Below, one piece after another: positions 43,064 through 52,309 of a stretch of DNA of 64,000 bases (its first letter is position 1; each line of letters starts with the position of its first letter). This DNA is from CAYLPJ01 sp964385465. GTDB lineage: Bacteria > Planctomycetota > Phycisphaerae > SM23-33. The position numbers and the translations under genes are program-made. The stretch covers positions 79,808 to 143,807 of the forward strand of contig CAYLPJ010000006.1 of NCBI GenBank assembly GCA_964385465.1, read 5' to 3'. Below the pieces are notes generated by a model. It searched no databases. It saw nothing but the letters and a program-made list of their open reading frames with translations, and was not told the DNA's origin.

Positions 43064-44035
43064 ATGATCGAGGCAAAACATCTGACCAAGTGGTACGGGC
43101 CCGTCCTGGCGGTGGACGACATCTCCTTCCAGGTCGAGAAGGGCCGGATCGTCGGCTTCCTGGGCCCCAACGGGGCCGGCAAGAGCACGACGCTGAAGAT
43201 CCTCACCTGCTACATCCCCGCCACCAGCGGGAAGGTCACCATCGCCGGGCACGACGTGCTCAGCGAGTCCCTGGAGGTCCGGCGAAACGTCGGCTACATG
43301 CCCGAGGCCGTGCCGCTCTACCCCGAGATGCGCGTCCGCGAGCTGCTGATGTTCCGGGCAGCCCTGCGGGACATCCCCGCCGGCGAGCGCCAGGCGGCCG
43401 TGGACCGCGTGGCCGAGCGGTGCTGGCTGAGCAAGCCCGAGGACATGATGCGGCGCCGCGTGGGGGAGCTGTCCCGCGGGTACAAGCAGCGTGTGGGCCT
43501 GGCCGAGGCGATCCTCCACAACCCGCCGGTTCTGGTGCTTGACGAGCCGACGATCGGGCTGGACCCCAACCAGATCCGCGCGATGCGCGAGTTGATCCAG
43601 GAGCTGGGGCAGGATCATACGATCATCCTCTCCAGCCACATCCTGGCCGAGGTCGAGCAGACGTGCAATCACCTGATGGTGATCGCGGGGGGCAAGATCG
43701 TCGCCGACGGCACGCCGGAGGAGCTGCGCCAGAAGGTCTCCGGTCCGTCGCAGGTGATCGCCGAGCTCCGCGGGGCGGACACGCCGGAGCTGATCGAGGC
43801 GGTCACGGGCCTCGACGGGGTCCAGAAAGTCGCCGACACCCGCGTGGGGGACTGGACTCGCCTGGAGATCGCCTGCGACGGCAAGAGCGACCGCCGCGCC
43901 GAGCTGCACCGCTTGATCCGCGAGAAGGGCTGGGAGCTCCGCGAGTTGCGGCACACCGTCGGCTCGCTGGAGGACTTCTTCGTCCAGGTCACCTACGAGC
44001 AGAACATGCAGGCCGCCCAGAGGATGGCCCAGTAG
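43064..44035 (+). CDS. ABC transporter ATP-binding protein, GldA-like
   Basis: A 323-residue ATPase subunit. Walker A GPNGAGKST (34-42), signature LSRGYKQRVG, Walker B VLVLDEPTIGLDP and the H-loop SSHILAEVEQ are intact. A C-terminal domain of about 85 residues after the ATPase is typical of the GldA/NosF/DrrA branch. The ATG at 43064 has GAGGA upstream; an in-frame extension to 42977 is not conserved. It powers the permease encoded next and is the first gene of a GldA-GldF-GldG-DUF4340 operon. In Bacteroidetes related genes are needed for gliding; here the function is open. Confidence 0.93.
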   Translation: MIEAKHLTKWYGPVLAVDDISFQVEKGRIVGFLGPNGAGKSTTLKILTCYIPATSGKVTIAGHDVLSESLEVRRNVGYMPEAVPLYPEMRVRELLMFRAALRDIPAGERQAAVDRVAERCWLSKPEDMMRRRVGELSRGYKQRVGLAEAILHNPPVLVLDEPTIGLDPNQIRAMRELIQELGQDHTIILSSHILAEVEQTCNHLMVIAGGKIVADGTPEELRQKVSGPSQVIAELRGADTPELIEAVTGLDGVQKVADTRVGDWTRLEIACDGKSDRRAELHRLIREKGWELRELRHTVGSLEDFFVQVTYEQNMQAAQRMAQ

Positions 44036-44056
44036 GGCCCCGCAAGGAGAGCCGCG

Positions 44057-44770
44057 ATGAACAAAATCACCACGCTGGCACGGCGCGAGCTGACCGCCTA
44101 CCTGTTCTCGCCGATCGCCTACGTCATCGGCGCGGGCTTCCTGCTGCTCAGCGCCGGCTGGTTCTTCATTAACCTCCGCATCGGCGGCGAGGCCTCCCTC
44201 CGGCCGCTCTTCGACGGCATGGCCGTCATCATGGTCCTCGCCGTGCCCCTTCTCACCATGGGGCTGCTCAGCCGGGAGTACGACAGCGGAACCGTCGAAA
44301 CCCTCATGACCAGCCCCGTCACCGACACCGAGGTCATCCTCGGGAAGTTCCTCGGCGTCATGGTCTTCTACGTCGTCCTGCTGGCCACCACGCTGACGTT
44401 CCTGGGCCTGATGGCCGCGTTCGGCCGGCCGGACGTCGGCGTCGCCGCCACCGGCTACCTCGGCATGATCCTGCTGGGGGCTGCGTACGTGTCGGTGGGG
44501 CTGTTCGCCTCGACGCTGACGCGGCACCAGATCGTCGCGGCGATCGTGGCAATCGGCATCCTGGCGTTTTTCGCCCTGCTGATGGGCTGGGTGGTCCGGC
44601 TGGGCGTCCAGCCGTGGGCGCACCTGGCCGACAAGCTCAACGTGATGCGGTACTTCCGTGACTTCTCCCGCGGCGTGTTCGATTCCCGCGGGCTCGTCTA
44701 CTTCCTGAGCGTTGCGGCGCTGTTCCTTTTCCTGAGCGTCAAGACCCTGGAGAGTCGGAGATGGCGATGA
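44057..44770 (+). CDS. ABC-2 type permease, GldF-like
   Basis: A 237-residue integral membrane permease with six helices, no substrate-binding domain and the ABC-2 layout (LARRELTAYLFSPIAYVIGAG at the start, LLSREYDSGTVETLMTSPVTDTEVILGKF in the coupling region). It lies 21 nt after the ATPase gene, with its stop overlapping the start of the GldG-like gene. Substrate unknown. Confidence 0.92.
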   Translation: MNKITTLARRELTAYLFSPIAYVIGAGFLLLSAGWFFINLRIGGEASLRPLFDGMAVIMVLAVPLLTMGLLSREYDSGTVETLMTSPVTDTEVILGKFLGVMVFYVVLLATTLTFLGLMAAFGRPDVGVAATGYLGMILLGAAYVSVGLFASTLTRHQIVAAIVAIGILAFFALLMGWVVRLGVQPWAHLADKLNVMRYFRDFSRGVFDSRGLVYFLSVAALFLFLSVKTLESRRWR

Positions 44771-47700
44771 ACGATGAACGCACGCACAACGAACCCCTCG
44801 ATCCAGCCCGCACGCGAACGGCTGCCGGCGTGGCGACGGCCCTGGCCGCCCTCGCCGCCGTGGGGACGGTCTTCGCCCTGATCGCCTACCTCACCGGCGC
44901 CGAGGCTCGCTTCGAGATCGTCGCCTGGCTGATCATGCTGCTGATCTTCTGCGGCGTCGGGGCGCTGGGCGGCATCCAGTTGCTTCGCGGCTCCCGCGGC
45001 GCCCAGCAGTTCCTGCTGGTCTACTGGCTGGGCGTGGCGGTGGTGGCCGTTACCGCCAGCCTGGCGCTGATCTTCTGGCGCGTCCCCGAGGGGCTGGCCG
45101 AGGCGCTCGGCGGGAGCGTCGAGGGCATGACCCCGTGGGCGACCTTGCTCGCCGTGGCCCTGCTGGTGCTCTCGGCGCTGGTGGTGGTCCTGCTGACCGC
45201 CGCCTCCAGGGAGAACACCCGCCAGCGGTACGCCTCCATGGCCGTGGTGTCCGTGGCGGTCGTCCTCGCGCTGGTCATGGCCGTCAACATGCTCAGCCAG
45301 TACGAGAGCCCCCGCACCGGGCGGGCGAACTACGTGCATTTCTCGATGGAGACCCTGGGGCGCTACGGTCTGGGCGAGCGGACGAAGAAGATCCTCGAGG
45401 GCGTGGACCGCCCGCTGCACATCACGTGCGTGTATACCGCCGCCGACAAGGACATGAAGACCGCCCAGCGTCGCGAACGGGTGCTGGAGATGCTGGAGGA
45501 CATGAAGCTCTACGGCGAGAAGATCACCGTGGAGGACGTGCGGACCGACGCCCAGAAGGCCGAGGTGCTCCAGCGGCTTCGCGGGGACCTCGGCAAGCAG
45601 GCGGGCAAGCACGAGGCGTTCCTGAGGAGCTTCCAGGAGAAAACCGAGGCGCTGATGGCCCGGCTGAACGCCCAGCAGCAGCGATGGCAGGCGCACCCGC
45701 GGGACTCGTACCTGAACATGTGGGCGATCCCCGTGGAGATCTCCGACGTGCTGGCCTCGCAGTCCGAGAAGCTCCAGCGGGTGGGCAAGGACGTCACCGA
45801 GGGCCTCGCCGGGCCCGGCCTGCCCGACTACGAGGACCTCTCCTCCCGCATCAAGGACAGTTCCAAAGAGCTCAAGGACCTCCTCGACCGCAGCACGGAG
45901 TTCGTCGAGGACATCCGCGTGATCGCCAAGGCCGCTACAAACGAAGAGAAGCGCCAGACCGTCATCGGCGCCGTGACCCGGACCGTGGACGCCGCCGGCG
46001 ACATGACCGCCAATCTCGGCGCAGGCGACGCCAACGCCTCCGGCGACCCGGCCAAGAGGCTCGGCAAGCACGTCGAGCTCGCCCGGCGCACGGCTCAACT
46101 GGCCACCGCGGCCGCCGGGCAGTTGGACAACCTCGCCGGCAAGGACAACGCCGAGCTGCTGCGGCAGAACCGGCACTTCGCCGTGGAGGTTCAGCGCGGC
46201 ATGCTGCCGGTGCAGGTGACCCTCAGCGACTTCCTCCGCATGACCGCCCAGCGGCTCACGCAGGACGCCGAGGAGGCCGAGGCCGTCGCCAAGAACGCCA
46301 AGCCGGACTACCAGGAGCAGTTCATCGCCCAGACCCGCCAGGCGGTGGGCCAGACGGTCGCCTCGCTGAAGCAGGCGGCGTCGGCGGCGACGGAATTCGT
46401 CGGGCGGCTGGCGAAGGTGGACGAGCCCTCGCGGGCGGCCTTCGAGCTGGTGGACAAGGAGGCGCTGTTCGGCGAACTGGACGAGACCCTCCAGGCGCTC
46501 CTGGACGCCCACAAGGACCTGCCGGAGCTTGAGGACACGACGATCTCGGCGGACATCTCCGGCGAGAACATCGTGATCATCGAGGCCGGGGGCGAGGACG
46601 CGCCCCGCAAGGCCGAGGTCGTGACCTTCGACGAGGTCTGGCAGCCCAAGGGCGGGCCAGATTTCGGCGGCGGCGACGAGCCCCGGCAGCGCGTCTTCCA
46701 CGGCGACGCCGCGATCGGCTCGCGGATCCTCAAGATGACCAACGAGCCGTTCGCCCTCGTGCTGCTGGCCTACTGGGGCGCCGGGCCGGAGATGCCCCCG
46801 CAGATGCGGCAGATGATCCCGCCGTCGGACATCCCGCTGGAGCAGCTCTCGACCGTCCGCGAACGCCTCCAGCAGGCGAACTTCGCCGTGGAGGACTGGA
46901 ACCTCAACGAGGACATGCCCGACCCCAACGAGCACGCAGACAGGCCCAAGCTGCTGATCGTCCTGCCCCCGCCCCCGGCGGCCCCGCAGTCGCCTTGGCA
47001 GCGCCAACCCCAGCCGACCCCGAAGTTCACCGACGCCCATCGCCGCAAGGTCGTCGATGCCGTCGACCGCGGCATCCCGGCGGTCTTCCTGGCCTCCTTC
47101 TCCCCGCCCCGGCGGATGAACATGTTCATGCCCCCCATGCAGACGCCCTATGCCTACGGCGACTACCTCCGCGACGAGTGGGGCATCGACGTGCTGACCG
47201 ACTACCTCGTCATCCCCGCCGTCAGCGATGAGAAGATGCCCGGGCGCTACAAAGTGGACGGCCAGCGCTTCAGCTACCTGCCCCTCAGCTCCTTTACCGA
47301 CCACCCCATCGGCAAGCCCCTCCAGGCCCAGCGCGTGCTGTGGACCAACCTCTGCCCGGTGGTGAGCAAGCGGGACGTGCGGGGCCGCCCCGCCGAGGCG
47401 CCCGAGGGCGTCGAGATTTCCCCCATCCTGGGCATTCCCGCCAGCTGGCAGAGCACGTGGGCGACCCGACGCATCGAGGACCTGCTCCGCCAGTTCCAGG
47501 GCAGCGAGGGCAGCTACATCTGGCCGGATTACGAGGCCGGCGACCTGCGGGCGCCGTTCGACGTCGCCGTGGCGGCAACGCGGTCGGTCGAGTCCGCCGA
47601 GCCGGAGAGCACCCAGCCGGCGGCCGGGCCGGACGTCCAGCCCGCGCGCCTGGTGGTCCTGGGCGCGGGCGCGAGCCTGATGGACGGCTACCTGAGCCAG

Positions 47701-47952
47701 GACGTGGCGGTCCGGGAAGCGGACGGGACGATCTCCCTCCGCCCGCCGCCGCGCGCCAACGCGGACCTGCTGATCAACAGCGTCTACTGGCTGACCGGGC
47801 GGGAAACCCTCATCGCCAGCGGCCCGGTGCAGGCGACCATGAAGGCGATCCCGCCGACGGCGAAGATCGCCTTGGCGGCCGTCTACTGCGGCCTGCTGCC
47901 GGCAGCGGTGATCGGGATCGGGCTGCTGGTCATGTTCAAGCGCAGACGCTAG
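44761..47952 (+). CDS. GldG-like ABC transport auxiliary protein with helical insertion
   Basis: A 1,063-residue membrane protein, about twice the usual GldG length. Residues 20-190 hold about five helices. The GldG auxiliary domain begins about 200 (SMETLGRYGLGERTKKILEGVDRPLHITCVYT in part) and ends with a single C-terminal helix (LAAVYCGLLPAAVIGIGLLVMF). Between about 290 and 600 is a long, charged, mostly helical insertion (KHVELARRTAQLATAAAGQL, EEAEAVAKNAKPDYQEQF) with coiled-coil character. The start is ATG 44761, or ATG 44767, which forms ATGA with the permease stop. It likely acts with GldA/GldF-like proteins as an extracytoplasmic arm. Confidence 0.85.
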   Translation: MAMNDERTHNEPLDPARTRTAAGVATALAALAAVGTVFALIAYLTGAEARFEIVAWLIMLLIFCGVGALGGIQLLRGSRGAQQFLLVYWLGVAVVAVTASLALIFWRVPEGLAEALGGSVEGMTPWATLLAVALLVLSALVVVLLTAASRENTRQRYASMAVVSVAVVLALVMAVNMLSQYESPRTGRANYVHFSMETLGRYGLGERTKKILEGVDRPLHITCVYTAADKDMKTAQRRERVLEMLEDMKLYGEKITVEDVRTDAQKAEVLQRLRGDLGKQAGKHEAFLRSFQEKTEALMARLNAQQQRWQAHPRDSYLNMWAIPVEISDVLASQSEKLQRVGKDVTEGLAGPGLPDYEDLSSRIKDSSKELKDLLDRSTEFVEDIRVIAKAATNEEKRQTVIGAVTRTVDAAGDMTANLGAGDANASGDPAKRLGKHVELARRTAQLATAAAGQLDNLAGKDNAELLRQNRHFAVEVQRGMLPVQVTLSDFLRMTAQRLTQDAEEAEAVAKNAKPDYQEQFIAQTRQAVGQTVASLKQAASAATEFVGRLAKVDEPSRAAFELVDKEALFGELDETLQALLDAHKDLPELEDTTISADISGENIVIIEAGGEDAPRKAEVVTFDEVWQPKGGPDFGGGDEPRQRVFHGDAAIGSRILKMTNEPFALVLLAYWGAGPEMPPQMRQMIPPSDIPLEQLSTVRERLQQANFAVEDWNLNEDMPDPNEHADRPKLLIVLPPPPAAPQSPWQRQPQPTPKFTDAHRRKVVDAVDRGIPAVFLASFSPPRRMNMFMPPMQTPYAYGDYLRDEWGIDVLTDYLVIPAVSDEKMPGRYKVDGQRFSYLPLSSFTDHPIGKPLQAQRVLWTNLCPVVSKRDVRGRPAEAPEGVEISPILGIPASWQSTWATRRIEDLLRQFQGSEGSYIWPDYEAGDLRAPFDVAVAATRSVESAEPESTQPAAGPDVQPARLVVLGAGASLMDGYLSQDVAVREADGTISLRPPPRANADLLINSVYWLTGRETLIASGPVQATMKAIPPTAKIALAAVYCGLLPAAVIGIGLLVMFKRRR

Positions 47953-48000
47953 CGGCCCGCCGCGGGAACTCGTGACGCCAAAGACTGGAGCGAAAAGACC

Positions 48001-50268
48001 ATGAAGTCGAAGACGACGATCCTATTGGCCGTGATCCTGGTCGGCTGCCTGGTCGCGGCGCTGGTCACCAGCGACCTGTTCACCCCCGCCGAGCCGGAGG
48101 ATGAGCCGGCGGCGAAGGCGGCGCTGTTCGAGCCGGACCTCCAGAAGGTCACCGAGGTGACCGTCGAGGGCGCCGAGGGCACGTTGGCCTTCGGCAGGGA
48201 CGGCGACGACTGGCGGATCACCCGCCCGATCGCCGCCAAGGCCAAGACCTGGCGGGTCAACGACATCGCCGACGCGGTCAAGGGCATCGAGGGCCGCCCC
48301 GCCGGGGACGTCCAGCCGGGCGTCACCGGCCTGGACCAGCCGCGATGGAAGATCACCGCGACCGACGGCAACGCCACCCACACGCTGCTGGTCGGCTCGC
48401 CGCGACCGATGCACAGCGGGCAGACCTACGTCCGCCCTGCCGGGAGCGAGGAGACGTACATCGTCTCCCAGGACCTGGCCGCCAAGCTGGACAAGCCGCT
48501 GGGCGAGTTTCGCGACGAGACCGTCCTGGACCTGAAGACCGACGACATCGTGCGCCTGGAGGTTGCCGGCGCGCGCAGCTTCAAGCTCGTCAAGCGCCGA
48601 GGGGCGTGGGGGCTGGTCGAGCCGGTCTCGGCCTCGGCCGACGGCGACGCGGTCAAGGACCTGCTGGGCAAGGCCGCCCGCATCCGCGCCGAGGAGTTCG
48701 TCTCCGACGCGCCGAAGGACCTCGCCGCATACGGGCTGGACAAGCCGCGGCTTCGCGTCGAGATGCAGCTCGCCGCCGACGAGCCCAACGCCCCGGCGGC
48801 CACGCAGCCGGCCACGGCGCCGGCGCCGAAGCCGGGCGAGACCTACGCGCTGATCCTCGGCACGCGGGTCGGCGACAATGTCTACGCCAAGCTCTCCCAC
48901 CAGCCCGGCGTCTTCAAGGTCGACGACAAGCTCACCGAGGACCTCCAGCCCGATATCGTCGAGCTGAGGGCCAAGAAGATCATCTCCCTCGCCCCCGATA
49001 CCGTCACGGCCGTGACCCTGCAATTCCCCGGAACCGCCGCCGAGATCGTTCGCAAGGACGGGCAGTGGCGCATGACCGCGCCGATCAAGGGCCTGGCCGA
49101 CGACCAGGCCGTTCGCGACCTGCTCGACGCCGTCGCCGGCCTCCAGGCCCAGGCCTTCAAGGACAAGGTCGCCGCGCCCGGCGTCTACGGCTTCGACAAG
49201 CCGCGGGGCCGCCTCACCTTCCGCCTGGCCGGCAAGGGCGAGGCCGCCGAGCTGCTCGTCGGCGGCAAGAGCCCCTCCGGGGAGATGACGTTCGTCAAGT
49301 CCGCATCCGGCCTGGCCGTCGCCGTCGTCAAGACCTCCGACGCCGAGAAGCTGCTGGCCGACCCGACCTCCTACTGGGATCGCACGCTGCTGACCGTCCC
49401 CGCCGCGGCGAAGGTCACCCGCCTCCAGCTCCGCCGGCCGGACGGCACGTTCACGCTGGCCCGCGACGCCAACGGCGACTGGGCCATGACCACGCCGCTG
49501 GAGACCCCCGCCGACACCGACCAGGTCAACAAGGTCCTCGACCGCGTCGAGAGCCTCCGGGCCGACAAGGTCGTCTACGTCGGCGCCCAGGCCCCCGAGC
49601 AATACACCAAGGCCAAGCAGATCATGCAGGTCGTGGCCACCACCGAGACCCCGCCGCCGGCGACGCAGCCGACGACGGCCTCGACCGCCCCGGCGACCGG
49701 ACCCGCCGCCGAACCGACCAAAGCCACCCACAAGATCACCGTCGCGAAGGTCGGCCTGCACGCCTACGCCTGGGTGGCCGGGCAGGAGCCGCTGGCGGTC
49801 GGCGAGTTCCCCGTGACGCTCTATGACGACCTCGCCGCCGGGCTCCGCGGCGGGACCGTCTGGGAGATCGACCCCGAGAGCGTCCGGAAGGTCCGCATCC
49901 TGGCCGGGAAGGACTCCATCGAACTCGTCCGCGAGGGCGAGGACTGGAAGTACACCGCCGACACCTACGTGAAGATCGACGCCGGGAAAGTCGGCGACTA
50001 CCTCGACGAGGTCAAGGAGTTCGAGGCCGAACGGTTCGTCACCCACAAGGCCCCGGGCAAGCCGGGCGAGTACGGCCTGGACAAGCCGTGGCTGACGCTG
50101 AAGCTGATCGACGCCGAGGGCACCGAGCACACGCTGACGGTCTCCCACAGCGGCCAGACCGACACCGAGGACCGCTACGCGACCTCCTCGGCCGCCCCGG
50201 GCGTCTTCGTGCTGAAGGCCTCGGCCGTCGAGAAACTCGGCAAGAAGCTCAAGGACTTCCGGGAGTAG
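48001..50268 (+). CDS. DUF4340 protein
   Basis: A 755-residue exported protein with an N-terminal hydrophobic anchor (TILLAVILVGCLVAALVTS) and then repeated DUF4340 units: WRITRPIAAKAKTWRVNDI near 70, GLDQPRWKI, WGLVEPVSASADGDAVKDLL, YGLDKPRLRV, WRMTAPIKGLADDQAVRDLL and a last copy near the C-terminus (KPGEYGLDKPWLTLKL). Two proline/threonine-rich linkers (about 260-275, 553-575) separate units. DUF4340 genes typically follow GldG-like genes, as here (48 nt downstream), so it is probably part of the same envelope complex. Precise function unknown. Confidence 0.9.
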   Translation: MKSKTTILLAVILVGCLVAALVTSDLFTPAEPEDEPAAKAALFEPDLQKVTEVTVEGAEGTLAFGRDGDDWRITRPIAAKAKTWRVNDIADAVKGIEGRPAGDVQPGVTGLDQPRWKITATDGNATHTLLVGSPRPMHSGQTYVRPAGSEETYIVSQDLAAKLDKPLGEFRDETVLDLKTDDIVRLEVAGARSFKLVKRRGAWGLVEPVSASADGDAVKDLLGKAARIRAEEFVSDAPKDLAAYGLDKPRLRVEMQLAADEPNAPAATQPATAPAPKPGETYALILGTRVGDNVYAKLSHQPGVFKVDDKLTEDLQPDIVELRAKKIISLAPDTVTAVTLQFPGTAAEIVRKDGQWRMTAPIKGLADDQAVRDLLDAVAGLQAQAFKDKVAAPGVYGFDKPRGRLTFRLAGKGEAAELLVGGKSPSGEMTFVKSASGLAVAVVKTSDAEKLLADPTSYWDRTLLTVPAAAKVTRLQLRRPDGTFTLARDANGDWAMTTPLETPADTDQVNKVLDRVESLRADKVVYVGAQAPEQYTKAKQIMQVVATTETPPPATQPTTASTAPATGPAAEPTKATHKITVAKVGLHAYAWVAGQEPLAVGEFPVTLYDDLAAGLRGGTVWEIDPESVRKVRILAGKDSIELVREGEDWKYTADTYVKIDAGKVGDYLDEVKEFEAERFVTHKAPGKPGEYGLDKPWLTLKLIDAEGTEHTLTVSHSGQTDTEDRYATSSAAPGVFVLKASAVEKLGKKLKDFRE

Positions 50269-50320
50269 CCTGCGAGGAAAATGGCCAACGTTGCCCCCGG
50301 TCATCTGTTAGACTACTTGG

Positions 50321-50346
50321 GCCCGGGCCGCAGCGGGCCGGGGCCT
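50321..50346 (+). other. GC-rich hairpin between DUF4340 and the paralogue pair
   Basis: GGCCCGGGCCGC and GCGGGCCGGGGCC form a long stem with one bulge in the 104-nt gap. There is no T-run. It could lower read-through into the two unknown genes or stabilise the mRNA end of the Gld operon. Confidence 0.45.
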
Positions 50347-50372
50347 AGGAGTTCGCCCAGGAGAACGATGCA

Positions 50373-51344
50373 ATGACAGGAACTCGCAGAGCCGCCGCAC
50401 TTCTGGCCGGGACGTTGGCCCTGGCCGCCGTCTCGACCGCCGGCGCCGCGGTCTCCCGCGAGAAACTCAACGAACTGGTCGCCAAGCTCCGTGCCAACGG
50501 GGAGCTCTGGGCCAAGGACGAGGACATCCCCACGGCCCAGAAGGTCGACCTCAAGAACGTCACCTTCGACAAGGCGTCCGTCTCGGCCCTGCTGGGCGTC
50601 CTGCCCTCGCTCCAGCGAGACACCGCCGGGCTCTACGCCGCCGGCAAGCTCCTGGGGCGACTGGCCGAGTCCGACAAGGAAGCCATCGGGGCCGCCGTTC
50701 CGGCCGTGCGAAGCCTCCAGGCCCGCGCCAAGAGCGGCTACCGGCCGTTCCCCCGCCTCAGCCGCGCCCAGGCCTCCAGCCTCAAGATGCCCGACTACAG
50801 CGGGCGGATGACCACCGACGCGATCATGTCCCGCCTGGCCGCCCTCGAGCGCCAGCGATCGGCCAAGGTCGACCGCGACCTGCCCATCGCCAAGCACAAC
50901 GTCGCCTGCTGCCGCGTGGAGAAGCAGGCCTACCGCATCATGTTCCGCGCCGACAACCCCCGCGAGGACGTCTACCTCATCCGCCAGATGTTCCTCGCCG
51001 AGAACGACGGCGACGCCATGTTTCTGCACATCATCAACCTGATCGACAAGGGCGCCCAGGACATGGCCGACGACCGCGCCCGCCGGTACCAGGCCGCCTT
51101 TCGCCCGCACCTGGCGCGGCTGAAGATGAAGAACCGGACCGGCTACACCGACCGCTGCCAGCCCAACCTCCGCTCCGACGACGTCAGCGGCTACCTGAAG
51201 GACGAGGCCTACGCCGGCGTGAAGGTGCTCTCGACCTACAAGAAGCTCCTCAAGGCCGCCGGGATGGACAAGCAGGTCAAGGTCCAGGTCCCCACCGAGC
51301 AGCAGGTCAAGGCCTTCCACGAGAAGAAGCGCAAACGCAAGTGA
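50373..51344 (+). CDS. Exported protein of unknown function, paralogue 1
   Basis: A 323-residue protein with a signal peptide (ALLAGTLALAAVSTAGA). I know no family. It is mostly helical and basic and shares a layout with the next gene: KLNELVAKLRANGELWAKDE near the N-terminus, PSLQRDTAGLYAAGKLLGRL, then FPRLSRAQASSLKMP, a region of paired helices, RYQAAFRPHLARLKMKNRTGY, and a lysine/arginine tail (HEKKRKRK). An RNA, anionic polymer or cell-wall ligand would fit the charge, but this is speculation. The CDS follows a GC-rich hairpin and an AGGAG-type ribosome-binding site; the next paralogue starts 8 nt after its stop. Confidence 0.78.
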   Translation: MTGTRRAAALLAGTLALAAVSTAGAAVSREKLNELVAKLRANGELWAKDEDIPTAQKVDLKNVTFDKASVSALLGVLPSLQRDTAGLYAAGKLLGRLAESDKEAIGAAVPAVRSLQARAKSGYRPFPRLSRAQASSLKMPDYSGRMTTDAIMSRLAALERQRSAKVDRDLPIAKHNVACCRVEKQAYRIMFRADNPREDVYLIRQMFLAENDGDAMFLHIINLIDKGAQDMADDRARRYQAAFRPHLARLKMKNRTGYTDRCQPNLRSDDVSGYLKDEAYAGVKVLSTYKKLLKAAGMDKQVKVQVPTEQQVKAFHEKKRKRK

Positions 51345-51351
51345 CCCGCCC

Positions 51352-52299
51352 ATGAAAGCCCCGCTGGGACCCGTCGGCTTCGTCGTGCTCCTCGCGGCCG
51401 GGCCCGTCCTGGCCGCCGGGGCGTCTCCCGCCTCCAGCCCCGCCGAGATCGACCAGGTCGTCGCGGCGCTGAAGGTCAACGCCGACCGCTGGTGGAACGA
51501 CGAGCCGGTCGAGCCGGCGGCCGAACTGGCGCTCAAGGGCCTCTGGTTCGATGCCTCCAACGTCGCGCACCTGACCAACGTCCTTCGGGGAACGCCCAAG
51601 GACCCCAACGGGCTGTACGTCATCAACCGCCTGCTGCGGCAGCTCAGCTTCGCCCGCAGGCCCACCATCCGCGCCATGCTCCCCGAGGCCAAGGCCATGC
51701 AGTCCCGCCTCGGAGGCACCTACCAGCGGTTCCCCGCGCTGTCGAAGGCCCAGCTTGCGTCGCTGAAGCGCCCGGCCCACAACACCCCCCGCGGCCGGGC
51801 CGCGCTGGAGAAACGCCGCCGCGAGAAGCTCCGCCGCGAGAAGATCATCGCCAAGCGCAACGAGATGATCTGGATCCTCGAAGCGCGTACCTTTCTGCTG
51901 ATGCTCCGCGCCGAGCAGCCGCAGGAGGACCGCCGCCTCGCCGAGATGCTCGTCGAGGCCGAGAAGAAGCGCTCGGCGATCTTCCTGGCCATCCTCGACA
52001 GCTTCGCCTCCGAGGCCCGCAAGATGGTCCCCGAGCGTGCCCGCGAGGTCTACGACGTCCTCCGCCCGCACGCCCTGGAGGTCAAGATGGAAGGCCGGCG
52101 GGGCTACGTGCACTACGGCAAGGCGACGCTGAAGGCCACCGACCGCAGCGAGTTCGCCACCGTGGTCGTCTACCCGGGCATCCGCATTCTCAAGGCCCTC
52201 AACCGCATCGCCACCGCCGCCCGCATGCCCGCCCTGAAGGTCCCCAAGCCCAAGGACGTCGAGAAGCATCGCGCCCGCCGGCACAAGAGGCGGCGGTAG
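51352..52299 (+). CDS. Exported protein of unknown function, paralogue 2
   Basis: A 315-residue tandem paralogue of the preceding gene. It has a signal peptide (VVLLAAGPVLAAGAS) and matching segments in the same order: VVAALKVNADRWWNDE, RGTPKDPNGLYVINRLLRQL, FPALSKAQLASLKRP, AREVYDVLRPHALEVKMEGRRGY and a strongly basic tail (RRHKRRR). The central helix is very Arg/Glu-rich (RRREKLRREKIIAKRNE). No catalytic motif is seen. It ends 11 nt before aroDE, so it may be co-transcribed with that gene. Confidence 0.78.
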   Translation: MKAPLGPVGFVVLLAAGPVLAAGASPASSPAEIDQVVAALKVNADRWWNDEPVEPAAELALKGLWFDASNVAHLTNVLRGTPKDPNGLYVINRLLRQLSFARRPTIRAMLPEAKAMQSRLGGTYQRFPALSKAQLASLKRPAHNTPRGRAALEKRRREKLRREKIIAKRNEMIWILEARTFLLMLRAEQPQEDRRLAEMLVEAEKKRSAIFLAILDSFASEARKMVPERAREVYDVLRPHALEVKMEGRRGYVHYGKATLKATDRSEFATVVVYPGIRILKALNRIATAARMPALKVPKPKDVEKHRARRHKRRR

Positions 52300-52309
52300 G
52301 GGGGCGGGA

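Noticed and set aside
44698..47304. Minus-strand open frame opposite the GldG-like gene
   Set aside because: Antisense shadow of a gene with clear helices and operon context.
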